Shown: piece by piece, positions 27,017-35,859 of the stretch
Numbering within the stretch: position 1 is the stretch's first letter
Layout of the letters: every line of letters begins with the position of its first letter
Source of the DNA: Tannerellaceae bacterium
Lineage (GTDB): Bacteria; Bacteroidota; Bacteroidia; Bacteroidales; Tannerellaceae
Direction of reading: 5' to 3'
DNA length: 54,630 nt
Assembly (NCBI GenBank): GCA_031264865.1
Contig: JAISDJ010000253.1
Coordinates: 1 to 54,630 of the forward strand
The notes under the pieces: model-generated
Database searches by the model: none
What the model was told of the DNA's origin: nothing
What the model saw: only the letters and a program-made list of their open reading frames with translations
Program-made: the position numbers and the translations under genes

Positions 27017-29446
27017 ATGAAAAGGATATCCTTATTTTTGCTAACTGTTCTACTCCTGGTCGGAAGCGGGTGTAAGCAAAAAACAACGACTTCCGCAGAA
27101 CAGGGAGATAAGATTTCGCAAACAGTTTCAGCAAAACCGTCTCAAATGGATTTTACCCTGCCCGGAGCAGTCGACTTCGAACAGGATATCAATTCACTCT
27201 CCTTACAAGAGTTACGCCTGCTTCGTACATTTGTATATGCACGTCATGGTATGTATTTTACCGAAGCCGAACTTTATGCTTACTTCATCGCTAATACGAA
27301 TTGGTATGAGTCACTTGTAGACAGTTTATATTATGTGGATGAAGACAACGTACCACTCACCTATGATGCCGTTAATCTGTCTGAAGAAGAACAAGCGTTT
27401 GTGGATAGAGTAGATAAGCGTATGTCCGAAATACAAAAGAACAACTTTATCAGCCAGGATGGTTATCGTTTAGGAAATGCGGATAATATCATCAACTTAT
27501 ACCAATTTAAGGCATTTGATCCGTTATTTATAGAGAAAATAACCCGGCATAACTTCGTTATTGTAGAAGGCAGCAACCGGCAGCTTTTCCACTTATACGA
27601 AGAAAACGACTATCGCCAGATACCCAGTTTTATTACTACCGACCTATTCCTGCAAGCGTTCCACATGTATTTTTCCTATACATTAAAAAGCCTTGAGCAG
27701 CATAAGTTTATCCCGATTCTTACCGATTTATGTTTCGCCCTTTATAGTGAGTCGATGCGATTAGCCGACTCGGAAACGGATGCAGCGATTAAAGAGATGT
27801 CCCAATTCAATGCTGTGTTCTATGCCATTCCTTATTATTTCCTTACTAATGAAAAGTTGAAAGTCCCCATACCATATCAGGATCATTTTTTAGCGGAAAT
27901 AGAAAATATCAATAGTCAAGAGGATAAGACATCCGACTTTTTATCCTTTACGGATGCCGATTTTCCTTATAGCCTGTTCAAACCTCGCGGACATTACACC
28001 CGTAAACCGGTGATGGAAGCTTATTTCAAAGCGATGATGTGGTTGCAAACAGCTCCGTTCTGCCGGGATAAGGAGGAACAACTCCGGCAGGCTATTTTTT
28101 CAGCAGCTATGCTTACTACCACCCATACGAAAGATAACAAGCCGGTTATAGATCTCTACCAGGCTATTTTCGAGCCGATTGTATTTCTGGTAGGATTGCC
28201 CGACAACCTTTCCGTTATGGATATTTCCGATTTTCTTCAGAAAGAAAAGATAGCTTCTTTACAAGCCGCTTTATCTGCCCAGACAGTAGACAAGGTAAAC
28301 AATATGCTTCTTGAACTGACCAAGACACGAAACGGGATTAAGCCTTCAATAGAAATCAGTTGCCCGGACAAAATTAACTTCATGTCACAACGATACCTCA
28401 TTGACAACGACGTAATCCAAAACTTAGCGGATGTAACGCCCAACAGCAAACGCGCTTACCCCAAAGGATTAGACGCCTTTGCCGCATTCGGTTCGGAAAC
28501 GGCAGACGATCTACTCGTCTACTTCTATAAAGAAAAGGAAAACTGGAACAAGTACCCCGTCGAAATGGAACGGATGAAGAAAAAGTTCGGCAACTACCAA
28601 GGTTGGAACAGCTCCGTTTATAATAAATGGATAGAAAGCCTGCTGGAGCTTCAGAAGAAAGACAAAAGCTATCCCGGATTTATGCAAACTAAAGCATGGG
28701 GACTGAAAAATATGAATACCTCACTCGCCTCGTGGGCCGAACTCAAACACGACGCCATCTTATACGGCGAACAACCCATGGCTGCCGAATGTGGTGGAGG
28801 GGGACTCCCCCCACCCACTGTAAAAGGATATGTAGAGCCCAACCTCAGATTCTGGAAAAAATTAGACGAGCTGATCAAACTATCCACCGCTTTGATGGAA
28901 AAGCACGACCTGCTGACGCCGGACTTGGAAGGCAAAGCAAGTGAGTTGGCCGACTATTCGAAATTTCTGATAACAGCCACTCAAAAAGAATTAGCCGGTG
29001 AGCGGCTCAGCGAAAACGAATTTAATACAATCCAATACATGGGCAGCAGCATCGAATATTTCACTCTGTCGGTTATTGACCCTGAATTGAGTCTTTTCAG
29101 TTGGGAACTGGTACAAGGTCCCGATAAATCAATTGCTGTTGTGGCCGACATCTATACCCGCAATGTGCAGGATTGCAACAAGAATGGTATCCTGCATGTT
29201 GCAACAGGCAACGCCAACAGTATCTATGTACTGGTAGAAATAGGCGGTTACCTCTATCTTACAAGGGGAGCGACCTTCAGCTACTACGAATTTACCGAAG
29301 AATTAGGTACGCGCCTGACCGACGAAGAGTGGCAGGAACGGCTGGACGACAAAAAAGCACCTCCTATCCCCGAATGGATGCACGAAATTATAATAGGTAC
29401 GGAACCACAAGCCGACGACCGGGTATTTTACAGTTCGGGTTGTTAA
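27017..29446 (+). CDS. YARHG/DUF3160-domain lipoprotein
   Basis: An 809-residue lipoprotein with Cys19 as anchor (VLLLVGSGC). A YARHG domain lies at about 60-105 (SLQELRLLRTFVYARHGMYF, then TNWYESL). The DUF3160 region follows from about 170 (FVIVEGSNRQLFHLYEENDY, IPSFITTDLFLQAFHMYFSY). A cysteine/glycine stretch AAECGGGGLPPPTVKGYVEP is near 590, and the end has LYLTRGATFSYYEF. DUF3160 proteins are found in Bacteroidetes envelopes, often beside CapA-like proteins; no biochemical role is established that I know of. The 3' end overlaps the apparent start of the CapA gene in another frame. Confidence 0.88.
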   Translation: MKRISLFLLTVLLLVGSGCKQKTTTSAEQGDKISQTVSAKPSQMDFTLPGAVDFEQDINSLSLQELRLLRTFVYARHGMYFTEAELYAYFIANTNWYESLVDSLYYVDEDNVPLTYDAVNLSEEEQAFVDRVDKRMSEIQKNNFISQDGYRLGNADNIINLYQFKAFDPLFIEKITRHNFVIVEGSNRQLFHLYEENDYRQIPSFITTDLFLQAFHMYFSYTLKSLEQHKFIPILTDLCFALYSESMRLADSETDAAIKEMSQFNAVFYAIPYYFLTNEKLKVPIPYQDHFLAEIENINSQEDKTSDFLSFTDADFPYSLFKPRGHYTRKPVMEAYFKAMMWLQTAPFCRDKEEQLRQAIFSAAMLTTTHTKDNKPVIDLYQAIFEPIVFLVGLPDNLSVMDISDFLQKEKIASLQAALSAQTVDKVNNMLLELTKTRNGIKPSIEISCPDKINFMSQRYLIDNDVIQNLADVTPNSKRAYPKGLDAFAAFGSETADDLLVYFYKEKENWNKYPVEMERMKKKFGNYQGWNSSVYNKWIESLLELQKKDKSYPGFMQTKAWGLKNMNTSLASWAELKHDAILYGEQPMAAECGGGGLPPPTVKGYVEPNLRFWKKLDELIKLSTALMEKHDLLTPDLEGKASELADYSKFLITATQKELAGERLSENEFNTIQYMGSSIEYFTLSVIDPELSLFSWELVQGPDKSIAVVADIYTRNVQDCNKNGILHVATGNANSIYVLVEIGGYLYLTRGATFSYYEFTEELGTRLTDEEWQERLDDKKAPPIPEWMHEIIIGTEPQADDRVFYSSGC

Positions 29447-30351
29447 TGTGGATGATACTCGTCTCTTCCTGTTGCCGGGAAGAGACGACGCTTACCATCA
29501 GTTTTACCGGAGATATACTCCTCGACCGGGGCGTAAGAGAACAGATAGAAAAGAAAAGCGTAGGCTATCTTTTGGAAGATGTGGCCCCTTTATTTCTTTC
29601 GTCAGACGCCGTAGTGGTCAACCTGGAGTGCCCGGTAACGGATACGGTTACCCCTATCAATAAATGGTTTATCTTCCGGGCCGAACCGGAATGGCTACCG
29701 GCTTTAGCGGCAAACGGTATCACCCACGCCGGATTGGCCAACAACCATTCCATGGATCAGGGACGAAAAGGACTGTCTGCCACCTATCGCCATTTACAGG
29801 AAGCCGGCATCACTCCCTTGGGATACGGAGAATGTCAGCCCGATGCCTGCTCCCCCCTCATCATTTCCCGAAAAGGAATGGAAGTAGCCATCTTCAGCTC
29901 CGTACTCGTCCCCTTAGAAAACTGGGTATACCTGGAAAACCAACCAGGCGTCTGCCAGGCTACAGCCGAAACGCTTGCCGCAGAAATCCAAGCCCTGAAA
30001 GAAACAAAGCCCACCTGTTTCGCCATAGCTTTCCTGCATTGGGGAACCGAATACCAACAAACCCCCACCCTCAAACAACGAAGAGACGCCTACCTGCTAA
30101 TAGATGCCGGAGCCGACGCCATCATCGGACACCACCCCCACGTCATACAAAAAGAAGAAGTCTACAAAGAAAAGCCCATCTTCTACAGTTTAGGCAATTT
30201 CATCTTCGACCAAAACGGTCACGAAACCCAAAAAGGCTTACTCCTCCAACTAACATTCGACAAAAAAGAAATACACTACCGCAAACACCCCGTAGAAATA
30301 AACCGCTGCAAACCGTATCTAAAAGGAAAAAAACATACCTTTGAGCCATGA
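29374..30351 (+). CDS. CapA-family protein (calcineurin-like fold), lipoprotein
   Basis: A poly-gamma-glutamate-synthesis CapA-like protein of about 325 residues. ATG 29446 is the conventional start, but it leaves MWMILVSSC, too short and uncharged for a signal peptide. ATG 29374 gives a full lipoprotein signal: Arg-rich n-region, hydrophobic GILQFGLLMWMILVSS, Cys33. This start overlaps the end of the DUF3160 gene by 73 bases in a different frame. Family motifs are ISFTGDILLDRGV, VVVNLECPVTD, THAGLANNHSMDQG, FLHWGTEYQ, IIGHHPHVIQ and FYSLGNFIFDQ; they include likely metal-binding Asp, Asn and His. Some annotators would report 29446-30351. It probably hydrolyses or processes an envelope polymer. 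Confidence 0.88.
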   Translation: MDARNYNRYGTTSRRPGILQFGLLMWMILVSSCCREETTLTISFTGDILLDRGVREQIEKKSVGYLLEDVAPLFLSSDAVVVNLECPVTDTVTPINKWFIFRAEPEWLPALAANGITHAGLANNHSMDQGRKGLSATYRHLQEAGITPLGYGECQPDACSPLIISRKGMEVAIFSSVLVPLENWVYLENQPGVCQATAETLAAEIQALKETKPTCFAIAFLHWGTEYQQTPTLKQRRDAYLLIDAGADAIIGHHPHVIQKEEVYKEKPIFYSLGNFIFDQNGHETQKGLLLQLTFDKKEIHYRKHPVEINRCKPYLKGKKHTFEP

Positions 30352-31982
30352 AAAAGCTAATCCTCATATCCACAATTGTTTTTTGTTTTGTCTTGTCTGT
30401 TTTCGGGCAGGATTATTATACACAGGAAGAACGTGATTTCTATCTGCGGAAAGCACAGGAAAACAAGCCGGCATTGTCGGAAACGGTTAAACGGCCCGAA
30501 AAAACGGTTGATATCATAAAAGACAGCATGGACTGGCAGGGCTGGAAAGTTGTTCCGGGCTTGCCGGTTCAGACCTTTTACCGTACTTCATTAAAGGCTC
30601 AACCCTGTTTTGTCATTGATTTCGGCGAACATATAACCGGCTATTTTACGTTTGCCGTCACGCCCCTAAACCGTACACCGGATGCACCGGCGCGTATCCG
30701 GTTTACCTTCGGGGAAGTCCCGTCCGAAATAATGACCCCGTTTGATTCCTGCCACACCAGATTGAGTCGTGCATGGCTTCAGGATGAGATTGTGACGGTT
30801 ATGACGGTTCCCGACACGATTACGATTCCGAGAAGACTTGCTTTCCGCTATGTAAAAGTAGAACTGATTCATGCGCCCGGCTACGACTTTGCCATCTCGG
30901 ACGTATCGTGCAAAGCGGTTACATCTGCCTCGTCGACGCCCGAACCATTACCTCCGGCTACCCCACAAATCATAAAGGACATCGACCGCGTGGGGCTGAA
31001 TACGCTCAAAGAGTGTATGCAAACGGTGTACGAGGACGGCCCCAAAAGAGATCAGCGCCTATGGATTGGCGACCTTTACCTGGAGGCGCTGGCCAATACG
31101 TACTCCTACCGCAATCATGACCTGACAAAACGCTGCTTGTATCTTTTAGCCGGCCTGGCCGATGAAAGCGGGTTCCTGAACGGAACGGTTTTTGAACGGC
31201 CGCATCCGCATCCACAAGCGAAACAGTTATTGTTAGACTATGCTCTTTTATATAATGTATCGCTCAAAGATTACCTGGAAGCCACTAAAGATTACGAAAC
31301 AGCCGGCGACTTATGGAAAACAGCAAAAAAGCAACTAGATATTATCGATTTATATCTACAGGACAATGGTTTGATGGATTTTGAAAAGGCGAGCAAAGAA
31401 TGGTGGATATTCATTGATTGGCGTGACGGGCTGCATCGGGAAGTAGCTTTGCAGGGAGTGGCTATTTACGGATTGAAACAGACTTATGAATTGGCAAAAA
31501 TGTTAGGTAAAGAAAAAGAACTTACCCACGTTCCCAAAATGATAAAGAACATGACGGATGGAGCGCGCAGGTATTTTTATGATAAAAAAACCGGCTTATT
31601 TACCGGCATTGGAAATAAACAGGTATCCTATCATTCGCAGTTGTGGATGATTCTGAGTGGCGTCGCCGGCAAGACCGAAGCGCAACGTGCACTAAAAGCG
31701 ATCCGTCAGGCGAAAGATGTTGTTCACATGGGTACGCCTTATGCCTGTCATTATTATATCCAGGCGCTAATCCAATGCGGCATGAACCGGGAAGCGAAAG
31801 ATGCTCTGATTGAATACTGGGGAGGCATGGTTCGTAAAGGGGCTGATACCTTCTGGGAGGCTTATGATCCTGAGAATGACTTTATCTCGCCCTACGGTTT
31901 CTATCCTATGAACAGCTATTGCCATGCATGGAGCTGTACACCTGTTTACTTCATCCGAAGATATCCGGACTTATTTCAATAA
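30348..31982 (+). CDS. GH78-like (alpha-L-rhamnosidase superfamily) exported protein
   Basis: A 544-residue protein; ATG overlaps the CapA stop (ATGA). The signal peptide ends near residue 20 (FCFVLSVFGQ). A beta-sandwich lies at about 60-190, then an (alpha/alpha)6 barrel with EDGPKRDQRLWIGDL at about 229-243 and WWIFIDWRDGLHREVALQG. The likely general base is Glu504 in GADTFWEAYD. In classical GH78 the first motif is DERLGWxGD, with Glu as general acid; here Gln236 is at that position. So it may use another acid or act on another substrate. It ends the four-gene exported operon started at 26461. A hairpin follows. Confidence 0.8.
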   Translation: MKKLILISTIVFCFVLSVFGQDYYTQEERDFYLRKAQENKPALSETVKRPEKTVDIIKDSMDWQGWKVVPGLPVQTFYRTSLKAQPCFVIDFGEHITGYFTFAVTPLNRTPDAPARIRFTFGEVPSEIMTPFDSCHTRLSRAWLQDEIVTVMTVPDTITIPRRLAFRYVKVELIHAPGYDFAISDVSCKAVTSASSTPEPLPPATPQIIKDIDRVGLNTLKECMQTVYEDGPKRDQRLWIGDLYLEALANTYSYRNHDLTKRCLYLLAGLADESGFLNGTVFERPHPHPQAKQLLLDYALLYNVSLKDYLEATKDYETAGDLWKTAKKQLDIIDLYLQDNGLMDFEKASKEWWIFIDWRDGLHREVALQGVAIYGLKQTYELAKMLGKEKELTHVPKMIKNMTDGARRYFYDKKTGLFTGIGNKQVSYHSQLWMILSGVAGKTEAQRALKAIRQAKDVVHMGTPYACHYYIQALIQCGMNREAKDALIEYWGGMVRKGADTFWEAYDPENDFISPYGFYPMNSYCHAWSCTPVYFIRRYPDLFQ

Positions 31983-31997
31983 TAAACAGATCGCTTT

Positions 31998-32030
31998 CAT
32001 GCCGGCATACGATCCGTTAATGCCGGCATG
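31998..32030 (+). terminator. Hairpin after the GH78-like gene
   Basis: An 11-bp perfect stem (catgccggcat with atgccggcatg) around an 11-base loop, 16 bases past the stop. There is no T run after it, so termination is uncertain; it may protect the message end. Confidence 0.5.
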
Positions 32031-32119
32031 CTGCAATTATATAGGTTTGTATACAAGAATCTCCTACATTTATAAAGCATTAAAACAATGAGTTTACATT
32101 ACGACTTCTACGAATTTTG

Positions 32120-32127
32120 TATCTTTA
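32120..32127 (+). promoter_or_regulatory. -7-like box (TATCTTTA) before the MBL-fold gene
   Basis: One mismatch to TAnnTTTG, 29 bases before the ATG. No -33 element at proper spacing. Confidence 0.35.
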
Positions 32128-32156
32128 CAGGGTCTTATTGCAAAAAATAATCGGGA

Positions 32157-33014
32157 ATGGAAGATAATAATCCGGGGAAGATGATGCTCGAACTACTGGA
32201 AACCGGCTATTTCTATGCGGACGGAGGGGCGATGTTCGGGGCTATTCCTAAAACGGCCTGGCAACGGCGGTATCCTGTTAACGAACAGAATGGGTGTGTG
32301 CTGGCCATGCGGAGTGTACTGGTTACTACCGGCGATGGGAAAATTGTCCTCATAGATAATGGAGCCGGTAATAAACATCTGAAGCAATTCGGTTATTATA
32401 ATTTCTTCGACTTGATTGATTTGAATGATGCGCTTATCAAACGTGGCATTTCTCCCGGACAAATCACAGACGTGGTGCTTACGCATCTTCACTTCGATCA
32501 TTGCGGCTATACGACATACAGGGATAAAAAGAACGGGGAACTCCACCTTTCCTTTCCTAATGCAACGCACTGGGTGAGCCGGAAACAATGGGAAAATTGC
32601 CTGCAACCTAATCCGTTGGAAAAGGATTCGCTACTTATCGAAAACATTCAGCCGGTAGCCGACGCCGGCAAACTTCAACTGATTGATGAGGATACCTGCC
32701 TTTGCCCTGAAATAAATCTCCGTTTGTACGATGGGCATACGCCCGGGCAAATCGTGCCTTATATACAAACGCCTGAACGTACCATTGTTTTTGCCGGAGA
32801 CGTTATTCCGTTGGCGGCAAGTGTTTCTCCCGAATGGATCTCGGCATACGATACCTTTCCTGTCATCTCCTATTACGAAAAGGTTCGCCTACTGGAAGAA
32901 GCGGTCCATGAAAAGCAAGCCATTATCTATTGCCACGATGCCTACACGCCCTGTACCGGCATAAAAAAGATAAACGACTTTTATAAAGCCGGCGATAAGA
33001 TAGAACTAACCTGA
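32157..33014 (+). CDS. MBL-fold metallo-hydrolase
   Basis: A 285-residue cytoplasmic protein (no signal). The dinuclear metal motif HxHxDH is present as LTHLHFDHCG at about 108-117. Downstream ligands are GHTPGQIVPY, VFAGDVIPLAA and YCHDAYTPC. The start MEDNNPGKMMLELLETGYFY is supported by a promoter-like box 29 bases upstream. It is a single gene between the GH78-like operon and a gene remnant. The MBL superfamily covers lactonases, phosphodiesterases and thioesterases; the substrate cannot be deduced. The family call is firm. Confidence 0.87.
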   Translation: MEDNNPGKMMLELLETGYFYADGGAMFGAIPKTAWQRRYPVNEQNGCVLAMRSVLVTTGDGKIVLIDNGAGNKHLKQFGYYNFFDLIDLNDALIKRGISPGQITDVVLTHLHFDHCGYTTYRDKKNGELHLSFPNATHWVSRKQWENCLQPNPLEKDSLLIENIQPVADAGKLQLIDEDTCLCPEINLRLYDGHTPGQIVPYIQTPERTIVFAGDVIPLAASVSPEWISAYDTFPVISYYEKVRLLEEAVHEKQAIIYCHDAYTPCTGIKKINDFYKAGDKIELT

Positions 33015-33065
33015 TAAAAAACAACTACATTATGTTTAAAAGAAATCTGCTGATTTTCGTATCTC

Positions 33066-33206
33066 CTGTACGATCTGTCAGACAAGAAGATTACGCCCCT
33101 GACAAAAACGTTCAACCCGTCTGTAGATCGATTCGTATGGAACCGGTTCGACAAACAAGTCTATGTGCTGGCAAACTACGTGCGCCTTTATTCGATAGAC
33201 CCTATG
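33066..33206 (+). pseudogene. Remnant of an S9/DPP4-type peptidase propeller domain
   Basis: In the frame starting at 33066, 46-47 codons read LYDLSDKKITPLTKTFNPSV, then DRFVWNRFDKQVYVLANYVR and LYSIDP. This is the kind of beta-propeller sequence found in the N-terminal part of prolyl-oligopeptidase-family peptidases. The frame is closed by TGA at 33051-33053 just upstream. A different frame begins with ATG 33032 (MFKRNLLIFV), which could be the old signal peptide. The rest of the gene is missing and the fragment abuts the end of nadB on the opposite strand. The assignment rests on motif recall. Confidence 0.5.
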
Positions 33207-34773
33207 ATTTCTTCGAAGGATAATCCAGCGTATAGTGCAGGCCTCGGCTTTCTTTTCTGTCGATAGCCTGGCGCATGATCAGGTAACCTGCATTTATCAT
33301 GTTACGTAGTTCGCAAATATCTTTAGAAGCAACGGAACGTTTGAATAAATCTTCGGTTTCTTCATAGTTGATATCCAAACGCTCCCAAGCCCGTTTCAAG
33401 CGGAGGTTAGATCGTACGATGCCTACATAGGTACTCATTATTTGCCCCACTTCTTTGGAGCTTTGGGTGATTAATACCATTTCTTCCGATGCTTGTACGC
33501 CTTCGTCGTTCCAGGCCGGAATATCTTCCTGATAGGTATAAGAGTCTATTAAAGGGAGGGAATGTTTAGCGGCAGCATCGGCATAAACCACTGCTTCAAT
33601 CAGGGAATTAGATGCTAAACGGTTTCCTCCGTGTAATCCGGTACACGAACATTCACCTGCCGCATACAAGCGTTTGATAGATGAGCAGGCGTTTAAATCT
33701 ACTAATATACCTCCGCATAAATAATGGGCAGCCGGGGCTACCGGGATATATTCTTTTGTAATGTCAATCCCTATCTCCAGACACTTCTTATAGATATTGG
33801 GGAAATGCTTTTTGGTTTCTTCCGGGTCTTTATGTGTTACATCCAGGAATACATGATCGTCTCCACGCAGTTTCATTTCATTATCTATTGCACGGGCTAC
33901 AATATCGCGGGGGGCCAGCGACAGGCGTTCGTCGTATTTCTGCATAAATTCTTCGCCGTCCATCGTACGAAGCACGCCTCCATATCCGCGCATAGCTTCT
34001 GTAATCAGGAACGACGGACGGTCGCCCGGATGATATAAGGCGGTGGGGTGAAATTGTACGAACTCCATATCCTTTACTGTCCCTTTGGCTCTGTACACCA
34101 TGGCAATTCCGTCGCCGGTAGCTACCAGTGGATTGGTTGTCGTTTGATAAACAGCGCCAATGCCTCCGGTAGCCATCAGCGTTACTTTCGAGAGGAAGGT
34201 ATGGATTGTACCTGTTATTAAATCCATTACATAAGCTCCGAAACATTCAATATCAGACGTCTGGCGGGTAACCGTCACTCCCAAATGGTGCTGAGTTAGT
34301 ATTTCTATAGCGAAATGATTATCGAATACCGTTATATTGGGATGTCTGCGCACAGCCTGTATCAGGCTATCTTGTATTTCGGCGCCGGTAGAATCTTTAT
34401 GGTGGAGGATACGAAATTCCGAATGTCCGCCTTCCCTATGCAAATCAAAGTTTCCTTGTTCGTCTTTATCAAAATCAACGCCCCAACTGATAAGTTCTTT
34501 AATTTGTTGGGGAGCATTGCGGACAACCATTTCTACCGTTTCACGGTTACTCAGCCAATCGCCGGCAATCATCGTATCCTCAATATGTTTCTCGAAATTA
34601 TCGGTAATCAGGTTCGTTACCGAAGCAATTCCTCCCTGTGCAAAATACGTATTCGCCTCTTCCAGATTCGTTTTAGCAATCAAAGCCACCTTCCCTTTAT
34701 TTGCCACCTTCAAGGCAAAACTCATCCCGGCTATACCGGAACCAATCACTAAGAAATCAAACCGTTTAACCAT
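33202..34773 (-). CDS. nadB: L-aspartate oxidase
   Basis: A 523-residue flavoprotein that oxidises L-aspartate to iminoaspartate for de novo NAD synthesis in the cytoplasm. The FAD dinucleotide motif is at the very start (FLVIGSGIAGMSFALKVA). Family motifs are ANTYFAQGGIASV, DLHREGGHSEFR, MATGGIGAVYQTTTNP, EFVQFHPTALY, and GLHGGNRLASNSLIEAVVYA. The C-terminal helical domain ends near ESRGLHYTLDYP. ATG 34773 is chosen over 34800 because a -7 box at 34798-34805 implies transcription starts downstream of 34800. No nadA or nadC is adjacent. Confidence 0.96.
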   Translation of the reverse strand: MVKRFDFLVIGSGIAGMSFALKVANKGKVALIAKTNLEEANTYFAQGGIASVTNLITDNFEKHIEDTMIAGDWLSNRETVEMVVRNAPQQIKELISWGVDFDKDEQGNFDLHREGGHSEFRILHHKDSTGAEIQDSLIQAVRRHPNITVFDNHFAIEILTQHHLGVTVTRQTSDIECFGAYVMDLITGTIHTFLSKVTLMATGGIGAVYQTTTNPLVATGDGIAMVYRAKGTVKDMEFVQFHPTALYHPGDRPSFLITEAMRGYGGVLRTMDGEEFMQKYDERLSLAPRDIVARAIDNEMKLRGDDHVFLDVTHKDPEETKKHFPNIYKKCLEIGIDITKEYIPVAPAAHYLCGGILVDLNACSSIKRLYAAGECSCTGLHGGNRLASNSLIEAVVYADAAAKHSLPLIDSYTYQEDIPAWNDEGVQASEEMVLITQSSKEVGQIMSTYVGIVRSNLRLKRAWERLDINYEETEDLFKRSVASKDICELRNMINAGYLIMRQAIDRKESRGLHYTLDYPSKKS

Positions 34774-34797
34774 TCCTTTGCTGTCTTTATTAAAATA

Positions 34798-34805
34798 CAA
34801 AGTTA
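34798..34805 (-). promoter_or_regulatory. -7 box (TAACTTTG) of nadB
   Basis: A perfect TAnnTTTG on the minus strand, 25 bases before the nadB ATG. No convincing -33. Confidence 0.6.
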
Positions 34806-34953
34806 ACAGAAAAACAAATTGTTTCGTTCATCAATATGAAAATGGATGAGTAAATAAGTATTATTCATGTGTCCGTGGAACATATGAAGCCTTTTTTCTT
34901 TTAGTTATAACAATATAATAGAAAGAAGACTGTCAATATGTTTCTAATTTCTC

Positions 34954-34961
34954 TATATTTG
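34954..34961 (+). promoter_or_regulatory. -7 box (TATATTTG) of the alpha/beta hydrolase gene
   Basis: A perfect TAnnTTTG 48 bases before the ATG. A weak TGTC lies at the -33 distance. Confidence 0.55.
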
Positions 34962-35008
34962 CAAAAACTAATTGATTTATTAATTAAAGGGGCCATATTA
35001 TTCAATTC

Positions 35009-35797
35009 ATGATACACAGAATTATACAAAACAAAACAGCTAATATCCATTATCTTTTTCATAAAAACGAATCGTCCAACGAATTAATTATCTTTCTACA
35101 TGGAGCTTATGCCGACCATACGTCATTCGACGGGCAGAAAGAAGCTTTCACGTCGCACTACAATGTAGTATTCATTGACCTGCTGGGGCATGGGCTATCC
35201 AATGTGTTTACAATGAAAGACCGGATCGATTCTACTCCCGAACAGCTAAAACGAATCATGGACTTGGAAAAATTTGAAAAAGCACATATTATAGGGGTTT
35301 CCCTCGGCTCGCTATTAGCCCAATATTTTGCGTTGAAATATCCTGACTCTGTAAGCTCTATCGTAGCAATAGGAGGATACAATATCAACGATAATAATGA
35401 AGAAATAAACAAAGCGCAAAAAGAATCCATAAAAAAATGCCTCTGGTTAGCGCTGACATCAATGAATAAATTTCGTCATTTTGTGGCCGATCAGGCGGTA
35501 CATAACCCCGAAAACAAAAGGCTTTATTACCAAATGGCCCAGCAGTTTATCCGCAAATCATTCGTCGGTATGACTGGTCTGAATAAAATTATCTGCGAAC
35601 GGAAAGATATTCTCTGCAACTATTCTCTCCTTATCCTTTGTGGAGAACTCGACATTGATTTAGCTAAAAATGCCGCCTTGCTATGGCATCAAAACACACC
35701 CGGAAGCAAATTCCAGCTAATCCCTGATGCCGGACATACAGCCAATATGGACAATCCAACTTTCTTTAATCAACTTGTTTTAGATTTTTTACCCTAA
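35009..35797 (+). CDS. Alpha/beta-hydrolase fold protein
   Basis: A 262-residue cytoplasmic hydrolase. The oxyanion-hole motif IIFLHGAYADH is near residue 28. The nucleophile elbow GxSxG is present as HIIGVSLGS (Ser about 98). The Asp is likely in LLILCGELDIDL and the His in DAGHTANMDNP, so the Ser-Asp-His triad is complete. The fold includes esterases, lipases and lactonases; the substrate is unknown. It is a single gene with its own promoter-like box, not in an operon with nadB, which is on the other strand. Confidence 0.88.
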   Translation: MIHRIIQNKTANIHYLFHKNESSNELIIFLHGAYADHTSFDGQKEAFTSHYNVVFIDLLGHGLSNVFTMKDRIDSTPEQLKRIMDLEKFEKAHIIGVSLGSLLAQYFALKYPDSVSSIVAIGGYNINDNNEEINKAQKESIKKCLWLALTSMNKFRHFVADQAVHNPENKRLYYQMAQQFIRKSFVGMTGLNKIICERKDILCNYSLLILCGELDIDLAKNAALLWHQNTPGSKFQLIPDAGHTANMDNPTFFNQLVLDFLP

Positions 35798-35813
35798 TAA
35801 TCCTATTTTTTGC

Positions 35814-35821
35814 TATTTTTG
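35814..35821 (+). promoter_or_regulatory. -7 box (TATTTTTG) of the small lipoprotein gene
   Basis: A match to TAnnTTTG 39 bases before the ATG. Confidence 0.5.
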
Positions 35822-35859
35822 CCCTTAAAAAGGATGTTTAACTATTTAATTTTATCAAC

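Noticed and set aside
29664..30344. A 226-codon plus-strand frame inside the CapA gene
   Set aside because: It is very rich in Arg, Pro and His as expected from a shifted frame; the CapA frame carries all family motifs.
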